A stretch of 64,000 bases of DNA from Echinometra lucunter (taxonomy: Eukaryota > Echinodermata > Echinoidea > Camarodonta > Echinometridae): positions 2,496,374-2,560,373 of the forward strand of contig CM057171.1 in NCBI GenBank assembly GCA_029962745.1. The letters are read 5' to 3'. Both the position numbers and the translations under genes were made by a program. Positions 1-11,600 of this stretch are shown piece after piece; the first letter of the stretch is position 1, and the number at the start of each line of letters is the position of its first letter. A model generated the notes under the pieces. It was not told where the DNA came from, did not search any database, and was given only the letters and a program-made list of their open reading frames with translations.

Positions 1-156
1 GGCACCTCTGCTGCTAGTAATTTACTGAGTTTTTCTTTGTAATTTATTTCAATCTATTCTAAATGTTGTAATTCGTTTTGCAGTCTGTTTTCAATCGCAC
101 TGATTATTTGTAAATATTGTAATTTGATTTTGATTCTTCAATTAAACACACAGATG

Positions 157-210
<54 letters not shown>
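157..210. repeat. compound (TA)n(GA)n microsatellite
   Basis: Alternating TA then GA dinucleotides, directly visible. No gene signal around it. Confidence 0.95.
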
Positions 211-214
<4 letters not shown>

Positions 215-1062
215 TCAGAAATTGATAACACAATTTTTGTAAGTTTTACCTTGTATATAGCAAAATCTTAAAATATAAAAACAAATGTGCCGACCCCGAT
301 CTTCCAACTTTTAAAAAAAAAAATCTGCCTGATTCCCTGAGTAGATCTTAATAGGCATTCTGAAAGTAGTGTTTCACCTGAGCCTTTTCCAGATATGACA
401 CCACACGGCGGGCAAATCAATCCTTGTTCAAAGACTGTCCGTGATGATCCTCCACCTTGTTGGCCAAGTGAGCTAATGCCTCTGTCTAATCCATTTCTAG
501 CTATCACAGAGACCTTTTATATTTTACAAAGACGCCGGTTAGTCTTTACCTTGATCATTCTTCGTAATAATGAGAAGACAAAATACTAGGCCCCGCACAC
601 ACATCTGGATCTATTACTGCACATTAATCAAGTATTTGGCGAGTTCACGCTTTTTCTCTCTTTCCTTTATATTCCCCTCTTGTTTTTCTGGTTTAAAATT
701 ACGGATGTACGCCTCATCGCAAATATCCCAAGGTTGCAAAACATAACTTGTTTTGTTTTGTTTGTTTATAAGAATAACAAGGCACGACTTTTGGTTTTGA
801 TTCGAGAACGGCTCGGATGAACGACGGCTTTTTTCAATTGCATGTATGACCTTATAAATGTTTTGTTAATATATAAGAATAATTATGGCTAGGGATGGGC
901 AATAGACAAAGCCAGGGAGACGTAAAGAAACCGAATATGCCAAACTAAGTGTAAAAATAAATCATGTAGAAGTCTATATAAGTGATACAAATATGTCCCC
1001 AGCCCCCCCCCCCCCTTGAATGAATCTGGCGTTGAAATAACTTCCTTCCTCCCTTTCATATT
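211..1062. other. intergenic, no gene seen
   Basis: No open frame of convincing composition. Short homopolymers only (poly-A at 311-322, poly-C near 1003-1015). I see no repeat copy shared with the rest of the window. Confidence 0.6.
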
Positions 1063-1151
1063 AGAGAGAGAGAGAGTCAGAGACAGAGACAGAGAGAGAC
1101 AGAAAAAGAGAGAGTGAGAGAGGAAGAGAGAGAGAGAGGGGGGGGGAGACA
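1063..1151. repeat. GA-rich microsatellite
   Basis: Imperfect GA/CAGA run ending in a short poly-G. The Leu/Ser-rich frame across it on the minus strand is a by-product of the repeat. Confidence 0.9.
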
Positions 1152-1228
1152 GATGAATTGGAATGTTTGAACCCTCTAGGTGGGGCATTGAAAAATTGAG
1201 GTAAGCAATCTTGATTATTAAAAGAACA

Positions 1229-1638
1229 GGGCCCTCTTGCAAAAAGAGTTGCAATTTAAACCCAAATATCAACCCATTGCCTACTGGAACCGGATGACCC
1301 CTGTGTTACGTCTTTGGGAAAAAGAGAATTCAGTATTCAACGGGTTAAAATATTCTCATCCGATTCACAAAATGTATATGGGCCGATACTGGTGGACTGT
1401 GTTAAGAAGCTTTGCATCGAATTTCCATGGCCTAATTCTTAAGCCCGTTAGCGCCTCAAATCGACTCTTTTATCGACAAAGAGTCGAAACTCTAATTTGT
1501 GCGTCGTCCCTAAAAGACAAACAAAACCAAACGCAATATGATTTTCAGCCAATCAGGATTGAGTATTTGGGACTTGCGTTTATTATTTTTTTCTTTTTTG
1601 AGTTGCGTTTAATCGCAACTTTTGATGCAAGAGGGCCC
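1229..1638. mobile_element. MITE with GGGCCCTCTTGCA ends (about 410 bp)
   Basis: The left end GGGCCCTCTTGCAAAAAGAG is matched in inverted orientation by the right end, which reads TTTGATGCAAGAGGGCCC on the plus strand. The inverted similarity runs on inward as GAGTTGCAATTTAAAC against GTTGCGTTTAATCGCAAC. A smaller palindrome (GACTCTTTTATCGACAAAGAGTC) sits inside. No transposase frame is present, so this is a non-autonomous DNA element. The 158-aa frame that crosses it is not a gene. Confidence 0.75.
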
Positions 1639-2230
1639 AGATTTTTTTTTAAAATTTACTTATTTACCACTCATTGTCAGCTGAGAAGCTGTTTTTCACA
1701 GATCACTTCCTGAAAACTGGCTGAAGTGTATAGGCTATGATTATAATATAATTATATGTACAGTATGCATGGTGTGTTATTTAATATGGGTCCCATTAAG
1801 AAAAGATTATAGCAGGCGCACTCATGTGGCGTTTAACATGTAAAATAAGGTAAAATTGATAATTATGAATTTAAAATTACACAAAAAACAATGAATAAAT
1901 AAATGAATAAAGAAATAAATAAACAAATAAAAAATTATTTCTATATAAAAACCACCACAAAACACTCCCTTGTCCTTATTTCTATATTATGTCCATTCAT
2001 AATAATAATTCTAGTTGGAAATAGGGGTCCCCGAGCTCCACTGGAATATATTTCTTTTCACCAACTTTTTGATAATGCATTAAGTGTCTACTTAACATAT
2101 CTTTCCATGTTTATATTGCCAAATCTTTCCCCATGGGGTTCAAAATCGGCTATTTTGGTGGTCATCTTAAAAGATAGAGAAGTTTCATCATTTCCCCATT
2201 TTTTTAAATTAGATATCGTTAAAGAATAAG
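1639..2230. other. AT-rich intergenic DNA, no gene seen
   Basis: AT-rich with a short AATA-type run at 1893-1930. A 108-aa frame exists here but has low-complexity composition, no recognisable motif and no splice or start context. Confidence 0.55.
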
Positions 2231-3625
2231 TGAAACAGCTTTTCTGAGTAATTGTGATACAAGGCATCGATGTATACCGTTATGATACGAAATATATTCA
2301 TTCTGTCTTATACGCTGTTTTCAAAGTATTTGCCTATACTTGGTTTTTATCGTTTGTGACTGAAAGTTTTGAAATATCAATGAACATTACAAGATGAATT
2401 CAAAAGTTTAAGCTTATGCAGTTATTGGAAACACGCTACCTATGCCAATGACTACATTGATTACCTGTTCCATTTGTTTGAAATTCCAACGTATTTATTT
2501 CTAAAAATCGCAATCCAATTTTAGAATGAAGACACAGAGATAGGTTAACTATATTATTTTTGTTATCACATAATGATAAGGAAGAACAAAATGTATATCG
2601 CTTGTATTCCTAATTACGTTCTTATTAAACATCTTAGATTACCATTGAATTTAATTCAGTATATTACGTTCTTTATCTACATTCCATACAGATTTTGAAA
2701 CAGCTTTTCTGAGTAATAGTGATACAAGGCATTGATGTATACCGTTATGATACGAAATATATTCATTCTGTCTTATAAGCTGTTTTCAAAGTATTTGCCT
2801 ACACTTGGTTTTTATCGTTTGTGACTGAAAGTTTTGAAATATCAATGAACATTACAAGATGAATTCAAAAGTTTAAGCTTATGCAGTTATTGGAAACACG
2901 CTACCTATGCCAATGACTACATTGATTACCTGTTCCATTTGTTTGAAATGCCAACGTATTTATTTCTAAAAATCGCAATCCAGTTTTAAAATGAAGACAC
3001 AGAGATAGGTTAACTATATTATTTTTGTTATCACATAATGATAAGGAAGAACAAAATGTATATCGCTTGTATTCTGAATTACGTTCTTATTAAACATCTT
3101 AGATTACCATTGAATTTAATTCAGTATATTACGTTCTTTATCTACATTCCATACAGATTTTGAAACAGCTTTTCTGAGTAATAGTGATACAAGGCATTGA
3201 TGTATACCGTTATGATACGAAATATATTCATTCTGTCTTATACGCTGTTTTCAAAGTATTTGTCCATACTTGGTTTTTATCGTTTGTGACTGAAAGTTTT
3301 GAAATATCAATGAACATTACAAGATGAATTCAAAAGTTTAAGCTTATGCAGTTATTGGAAACACGCTACCTATGCTAATGACTACGTTGATTACCTGTTC
3401 CATTTGTTTGAAAATTCCAACGTATTCATTTCTAAAAATCGCAGTCCAGTTTTAAAATGAAGACACAGAGATAGGTTAACTATATTATTTTGGTTATCAC
3501 ATAATGATAAGGAAGAACAAAATGTATATCGCTTGTATTCTTAATTACGTTCTTATTAAACATCTTAGATTACCATTGAATTTAATTCAGTATATTACGT
3601 TCCTTATCTACATTCCATACAGATT
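2231..3625. repeat. tandem array, 3 copies of a 465-bp unit
   Basis: The word TGAAACAGCTTTTCTGAGTA begins each copy at 2231, 2696 and 3161, giving a regular 465-base period. Copies differ by scattered single substitutions (for example GTAATTGTG versus GTAATAGTG, TTATACGCTG versus TTATAAGCTG). The last copy ends at ATTCCATACAGATTT near 3625. No frame stays open through a unit. Confidence 0.95.
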
Positions 3626-5484
3626 TGATACATGGTATTTGCAGTGTAGGAATGAAATAATGAATTTGAATTGAGATACACACACACACACACACACAGA
3701 CTTGATCATTTTGATTGTATAGGCTAGATGTCTTTACGTTTATAACTCATATGCGGAAAGGTGTATTAAACATATAAAGTACTATGATACACAAACCTAA
3801 TTCCAAATGAACAAAATGTAAGTGAGCTCATTTAGATACACTGAAATAATGTGGTTATAAATTAGTGTACCCCACGATACGGGCTATAATGTGCACGACG
3901 TCATGAAAAACATAATGATAAAATTTTCAATAAATTATTTTGACTTTTATCCATACTATATTCTATCTATCTTTCATTCCAAATAATACATTTACATCTG
4001 GCTTTTAAGTTTGTCTGCCTTGCAAAACACAGTACTGAGAGTGAAAAAAACGGAGCCTACTTTTAAGCTATATATAATTTATCACATAGATTGTTTATTG
4101 AACAATATCAAGTGACGTCTAAAAAGCTTGTACCTGAACACCCACAACTATGATTGTCAGCTTGATTTGTTTAACATAGAAAAGCTCTTTTCGTTGATTT
4201 TGTTGTTGTTGTTGTTGTTATTGATTTGTTATCCTAAATGGCTTATGACCATTTTCACCTTTGTTGCCAAAAATCAACTTCGGGCTTACTTGCATAAATC
4301 TATATGGCTGCACGTTATGTCGCACAAGACAACTCATACAGAATATGTAAACTGATCTGCCAACTAATTATTGCATAGGAGCGCTGATAGGAAACTCTTA
4401 TAGTGTCGCTTATCTCATGCTAAAAGCAACCTGTGCTAAAGCAAAACAAAGTACAGTGAAGTAGGAAACTTTTTTAAAAAAATATATGAAGAGTTTGTTT
4501 GCAAAAGGGTTAGATCCCCTTTTGTAACTTCAAAGAAAAACGCATTTGTTTGCCAGGTTTTGTACAGGCGTTTATGGAAAAGTAAAATTAGAAAGAGCAT
4601 TTTTTTCATAAGTGCTCTGAAAAATTCGCTTAATACTTTTGTTCAAAAGAGAGGAGCACGGCTGATAAATGTTCTGATATCAATAACTAAATTTTCATCA
4701 AAAGTGGATCTAGCCCCTTTTCCAAACAAGTTCTTCAATTATACAGATATAAAGTAAATTTAAGCATTCACATACTCATGACGACTAGCCGGACATAATT
4801 TATCTTAGGGCTTCCATGTTTAAGACAAAAGAGTAGAATGCCAACGATTCATTAACTGACGAATATCATCATCATTCTCAACAAGATCACGAGAAATATA
4901 ATTTTCATCAACGACAAATATCGTCATGTTAATGAGCCGTTTTATCGAAAGCAGCCTCTTGTGAGCATGACTTAACTTACCAAGCGTCACTCCCAAAATT
5001 CAAAATTCAAATAATTACAACATAATGTCAGAATGAAGAACAAAAAGGGGGGTCACTTTTGGCCATAACATGAACTTCAGAAATCTCAATCTTTTTAAAG
5101 GAATGCTTGTTTCTTTTACTGTGATTTAGTTACCAAATTTGCGTGATCATTTTAGGATGTCGACATAGACACTCTGTGAATTTCAGGTCAAGTAGATTTT
5201 GTAATTGCTTAAAGTTAATAGAGGCGAAAGTGAAGTCAGCATTCAGTGATCCGACGTAATTGTTCTAGTGCCATTAATCCTTCGAAACTATACAACTATA
5301 CATGCGTTCCATAGATGTACAGTTGCAAAGTCTTCTGCGTTCTGATTGGGCAAAACTATGCAACTATGCAACTATACAACTTTACATTTATCGAATGGAT
5401 AGTTGTACGTGTTTATGGCGTAAATGGCCCGTCATAGCATTCTGGTAGTCTGTTAGCTCAGGCTTTCTTTATGTATCTTGAACC
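3626..5484. other. intergenic downstream of gene 1, no gene seen
   Basis: Contains a CA run (3676-3699) and, at about 5284-5410, a cluster of repeated ACTATRCAAC words with an inverted TAGTTGTAC, perhaps a decayed foldback element. Frames of 65-75 aa lack any motif. The 3' UTR and poly(A) signal of gene 1 should lie toward 5484, but I cannot place a clear AATAAA on the minus strand. Confidence 0.5.
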
Positions 5485-5609
5485 TTAGCGACTTTTTCTA
5501 CAAACAATGAAGATGGTTATGGCTAGAAGAACCACGACCGCGACGACCACGCCTACCACGATACCTATGATGGCTCCAGTTGATAGCCCACGCCCTCTTG
5601 CACTTGTTG
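5485..5609 (-). CDS. gene 1 exon 7: transmembrane helix and stop
   Basis: Acceptor GCATTCCAG/CAACAA. Encodes ATSARGRGLSTGAIIG followed by a Val/Ile-rich helix of about 24 residues, a CRKSR tail and TAA. Gene 2 splices on after its helix to make a longer tail; here a stop comes straight after the helix and no good donor precedes it. Confidence 0.82.
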
Positions 5610-8600
5610 CTGGAATGCAAATTGAAAGAGAGAGAGAGAGGGGGAAGGGATGGGAAAACTTATTAACCCTCAAATTTCATTTCTCATATACAATATGCAA
5701 GATAAAACATTTTGTTATCGTAAATGAAAATTTGTTTCTATACATAGCTGGAATTAACATTTCTGAGTCACTTGAAAAGAACAGTAGAACGGTTTTAAAT
5801 ATGTATTTCAGTTTATGCATGTCCCTCTCTAGATAGTGATTTGTATACTATCATGAATTCAATTTCCATACATTAGTTGTTGAAATATTAGGCAAGCCTC
5901 TGCCAAACCCTTTATACGGATGCTGGTGCGGGTAATTATTATCTTGAAATAATGGTAAGTCATATATTAATTTCAATAGGAAAACATGGGTGTCGATTTG
6001 TGTTCGCGCTTGGGGGGATGACTGATGCCGAATATCCTCGAGACCACGGAGCAAAGCGACCGAGCGGGGAAAGGGTGTGGAGGTTCAAACGTGAAGGATA
6101 TAGACTAATTAAGGGGGGGGGGGAGAGAGATGTAGGATTTGTTTTTGCTGCCCATATCTCTGCATTATTAGTCTAATTTACCGTTCCTCCAATCAACCGC
6201 ATAAAAAATTGTTTTCAAACAATATCGCAGAGTTATACATCCTCATTACTTGAATGGGAACGTGCGGGAATTGAACCTTTACTTAGAGTATGGACCATCC
6301 CATTTATTATTTTGGGAGCGAGCGAGCCGAAAATTTCACTTTCTAGCTGTAAAAGAAATGTTATTTGTCGTCAAAGAAATCTCAAGCAATATAAGATGTT
6401 TGGCTAATTCAGCACCTCACTGGTCCAATTGTTTACTTTCCTAAAACACACTATATTTCAAATATTACAAGCGAGGGAGGCGAGGGAGGCGAGGGAGGCG
6501 AGATGGGTGAAAACACATTCTTTTAGTGATGAAGTGTCATTTGGCATCAAAATCCACTATATGTCAATAAAACATTTACATTACATATTCGAGTGAGCGC
6601 AGCGAGCGAGGAAAAAAATTACATTTTATGATAGCCTCAAATATATATAAATAGTTTTTGATCACCTAATTTTTCATGGTGAATTATTAGGGGGGGGAGG
6701 GGAATGATTGTACAGGCCATCTCCCGGGATCGACACCCATGATAGGCTACAATCGATACAAGTGTATCCGCGAGTTTGTTTGTTTGTTTTTTTGTTTTTT
6801 GTTTGTTGTTTTTTTTACAGAACTTGAAATAGAAATAGGTTGACTTTCCAAATTCCCTCCATGCCTTTTTGACGTACTGCCTTGGAAGGAACGATGGGGG
6901 GGGGGGGGGGGGGGGTTCGCCATGTGTTTTACGTTATGTTTGCAATACTTGTCCGTACTTGGTTTTGCAGAGGTTGTATCTGACTTAATCAACCCGGATA
7001 GAGTTAGCCTACCTGTTGCTGAGAAAGACGAAACGGTCAGTGAGTCTCCATCTGATGAAAGAATAAAACTCTCACTGGTAGAGAGGTCGGCCACGTCCTG
7101 GGCGAGGGAATCAGCGGCGTCTTGCGTGATAGCAAAGACTTCTAACTCGAGTTCAGCGACCACGCTACCGGGACTGAACGACACAACGGAACAGTTGAGT
7201 CTTCGAAGATCCGATCCCAGTTCATTCGTAAGATGATTTTCGACCTGTCATGGGAACAAATACCGTACTGCCATCTCTAAAGGGAATTTGTAAACGGTAT
7301 ATCCATATTCCGAGTTTATAGGCCAAAATCATTCTTTTCATATAGCATAAACGAGAAAAGTTAATCATTTATAACCGAAGCAGGGAAAACTAAAAAGACC
7401 TTTTAGTTTTTTCTTAATTTGCAGTACAAGGTCCGATATACATTTTCTTTTCATATATTCAGCCTGAGTCAGGTCGGCGATAGGATAATGGAAATGCATT
7501 AAAGAGGAAGGAAAGCTCTTCACCAATCGTGCTAATACTGCATGTACTGCTGGGCTTCTGATTATGATAAATTGGTACTCATATCAACATACGAGGAATT
7601 CTTTCCTAATATGACCCTTTGAACACCCGATTTGAAAGTGGTAAACGTAGCACCAGTCTTGCCGAAACACATACATTTGCCGTGCCGGCTTTCCAGCCCG
7701 TGACTTTTGCATCTCCGTGTTTGAAATCAACTACGAAACTTCCACTTACCACGTTACAGAAGACCACTTCAAGCTCCTTGAAGTAAGAAGACTCACGGTT
7801 AGCCAGATCATTAGTGTACATCAGTTCTTCGCCATTAAGGGCCTCTCCGGTAATAGTTAGCATCACTGTACTTCCAGAGAGCTCTGTATAAGAATGCATT
7901 TAAGAAATAATGTTATACTTGTTCGAGAAAATGCAGCTTCAAGCACAAGCACAATCGTGAGTTATCAAGATGATTATGGGTGCTCCAGCGATAACAGGTA
8001 CAGTCAATCGCTGCCAGCTGACTCCACTGTTATGACCGACAACCGCGGTCGGCAACACGTCTTCTTTAATGCACTTACCGCCACTCATCGCCATCACCAT
8101 CATCATCTTCGCCGTCATCATCATCATCATCTACTGGATGAACTCAATTTCTCTGCTTAGGAGTTTGCTGCCTGCGATTTACTCACGTTCGTGGGATATT
8201 CGACCAAACTGGGCATCAAGAGTCGAACTACAATATCACCATACTCATGGAAGCCAACGACTGTGTAAAGTATATACTGCTTGTGCTGCTTGTAGCCAAG
8301 AGGACTGGTCATTGACATTGGAAGACAGTAGAAGCTACCAAAGCCTCCCCCCCCCCCCAAATATTCGTGCTCGAAGCTCGGTCACTTTGTATTCTGAGGG
8401 GGAATAATACACAGGACTGATCACCGATTATCAGTGACAATAAAAAAAAAAAGGAAGAAAGAAACAAATAAGAATAGAGGACGAAGAAGAAGGAGGATAT
8501 GGAGAAGGGGGATTCAGATAAAGGAAGAATCAGAAAAGAAAAATGAAATGTCAAAATTAGAATAAGAAGCTTGAAAGAAGGTGTGAAAAATAAAATATCA

Positions 8601-11600
8601 AAAAGGACCAAAAAAAGGAACAACAAGTTTTTAATTATTAACACTTACCTGTGAACGCTGTCTCCAGTGCAGTGCAGATCTCCTGAACTCCTTCAAATCC
8701 AGTGTATCGCTGGATCAGGTAGCTACTGACTCCAAACCAAGGAATGTTAAAACCCAGGATCGGCTCGATGACGTCATCGATTGCGTCATTCTTAATCATT
8801 AAACATCTGTCTACATCGGTGAAGATATCTAGAACACTCTCAAAGGCGTTCCTTCCGAAGGCTCTTCGCTCTTCCCCTGTTTGTATGAAGGCACAAAATT
8901 ACGACATATTTGAATGCACGATATTTTTCCGCGACTGTTGGGGAAACGGAAAAAAAGTTAAATTGTATGTATTGCAAATGCAGTAAAATTCTCAGTACAC
9001 ATGAAAGACACCCCATGATACCTTCTAAACGCAAACTAGTAGTCTTTAAAAATTATAAGCAGTACAACGGGAAGGAACAGGTCAATTTGACAGTTTCAAA
9101 AGGTCGCACCCTGGTTCCACGTGGCCTAACATAATGGTGATAATTACAGCGCAGATTATAGAGGAAAAGGACACATTCTTACCTTCTGATGATAGAGCTT
9201 GTTCCATAGCTGTGCAAATGTCATCTCTGCTCTCGTATCCCAACATCCGGGAACCTATATCTGCTGCAGGTGGGATAATATGATAGTAGGGAGAAGCTCT
9301 GTTGATCCCAATACTTGGGAGGTACTGCTCCCAGTCTTGACAGATGTAACTGACTGCCTGTGGAAGCAATGCACTGACCAGCTCTGCGGCAAAACTTGTG
9401 GTGATATCAGGAAGGGATGGTTCAAGGAATTGCTGGACGTTGGGACATATGGTGGATTGGTCGTAGATATCAATGCCGTACAGGTCTCTGGTGATATTTG
9501 AAAGGATTTCGAGGATATCAAAGTAATCTTCCGGTGGCATTTCTGCTTGCCTTCGGATCCTGTCACCGTTGTTAGACGCCAAGTCAGTGATAAGGGATGT
9601 TAAGCTATTACAAGAACCCTCTGCGTCAAATGCTTCCAGATCACTCGCTGCTGTAAGGACTTCCGTGCAGACGGGGTCATAATACGGAGAGAAATCCATG
9701 AAATAAGGTACCATTGACTCCAGATCAGGGATAATGTTTGAACACGCAAAGGCCAGTGAATCAATCGTCCGGTCCTCAACATGCTCAAGCCAGAGTCCTC
9801 CTGCGGCATTGATGAAGAACTCGACGGTTATGGTACTATTTGGGAAGAACCGGAACGGAACTGCGTTTGGCAGATCTACCACAGCTGAAATATGACATAA
9901 AGAAAGAAATGGAAGCACTTGAATTATTCTACCTTTCAGCACTAAAACTGGGGTTTAATGAGTGCGTCATTATGTGCGCTGTTAATCGAGGCCGTACATT
10001 ATAAGGGCAAGGTTAAGAAGTTGTTTGCACTGCCTGAATTTGTTGTCACTTTTTAAAAACGTTGTCACCTATTCATGACATTCAAAAGACTGTACCGGTT
10101 TCTGACGCTGTTTTGAACGTCAGCATGGTCAGCTTATGACTTCACGTCACCTTTGTGAGCCATGCCTAACCACTGCAGGTAGGCCTACGACTTAAGTTAA
10201 CATGAACTCATTCTCCCCCTTGAGCTGTTATCCATTAATTTTTGTGAACCAATGTAATACCACCACGGGATCTATTCGTGCCATGAAATTGGATAGATAA
10301 ATGAAATATGGTATGCAATTCAAATTTCATGAAACGTTTCATATCTTTTTCTGCGTAAAATGGTAAACCTGAAGTTATTGATACATCATGAAATCATACA
10401 CCAAAATAATTATATTGATATGAAAGAATGTATACATTAGTGAATGAATAACATAAATAAACGGATATAGTCTATGATTCAGTGAATGAATTTGAAATGA
10501 ATAAACATAAGTGATACAGAATAAATGAATATATGAATGAATGTATAATAAAGTGTTGGCTTACACGTGAAGGCATTTTCTATTGCGTTGCAGATTGGAT
10601 TGAGTCCTCGGAATCCTGTGTAATTGTAGAAAGCGTCCTCAGTAATCTCAAATGTGTCATCAATGCTCCCAATACGAACGACAGGTTCTATGATGTCATC
10701 GACTAGGCCACTGGCTAGCATCAAACATCTGTCTGCGTTTCTGGGGATTTCGAACACGCTGGATATCAAATCCCTCGAGAAAGATCTCCTCGTTTCACCG
10801 TCATCACCTAGATTGAGATGAAGGAGGTTAAAGGTCAAGAAAAAAATAACGTAAGTACAAGAATAATAAATAAATGAATATAAGTTAAGCAAAACAAAGT
10901 AAACAACACCACCAACTTACCAACAAGAAAAAACAAAACAAAAAAAACCCAAAAAAAACAACAACAAAACCATTCACGAACAAACAAAAATATAAAACAG
11001 AACAGCAGCTACACAACAACAACAAAGCTTTACCCAGCGAATAATGAATCATGACCTCATCAAGCTAATTCAAGCGTTTAGAGTTTAAGATTCAAGTCAA
11101 TATTTGATTATTGTTAACTGACGAATTCTAATGATTTTTTTTTCTACAAGCTCAATTCAAGAAGTTCTGACTTTCTTGACTTGTGTTACAATTCATTCTA
11201 AATTTGATGCTTAAAGTTACACTTTTGACATTTGTCAAAACAAAGTAGGCCTCATCCTTTTTTAATGCTGGTCTGCCATCAACTCTTTTTAATGACTTTG
11301 CACACCAGGGCCCCATCTTATAAAACTTGTTATCAATAACAAGTTGTAATAAATGTTATAAGCTACCGAAATCTTTGCATTTTGATTGACTGAGAGCAGA
11401 TCTGTCATAGAAATGTGGCACCTGTTTATCCAGTTTTACGAAACGGAGCCCTGAAGCATTTTCGTTGCGTCATCACCTGCGCTCATAGAGCGTGTACAGT
11501 CAATTAGCCCACCCCACACGCCAGTCATTAGACACTACACGCAATCTGTGCACTTTTTGTTATACAGTACTGCGTACCTTGTCACCCACAGTGCGTCAGA

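Noticed and set aside
1237..1713. 158-aa plus-strand frame
   Set aside because: Lies across a MITE with inverted ends and shows no motif or splice support.
2231..3625. Regular direct repeats that might recall a CRISPR array
   Set aside because: Units are 465 bp, contiguous and without spacers; the DNA is clearly eukaryotic.
9199..9809. Frames of 69-103 aa on either strand over 9.2-9.8 kb
   Set aside because: Antisense or shifted shadows of gene 1 unit A2. Similar shadows lie over 12080-12462, 44307-44637, 54762-55001 and 59897-60091.
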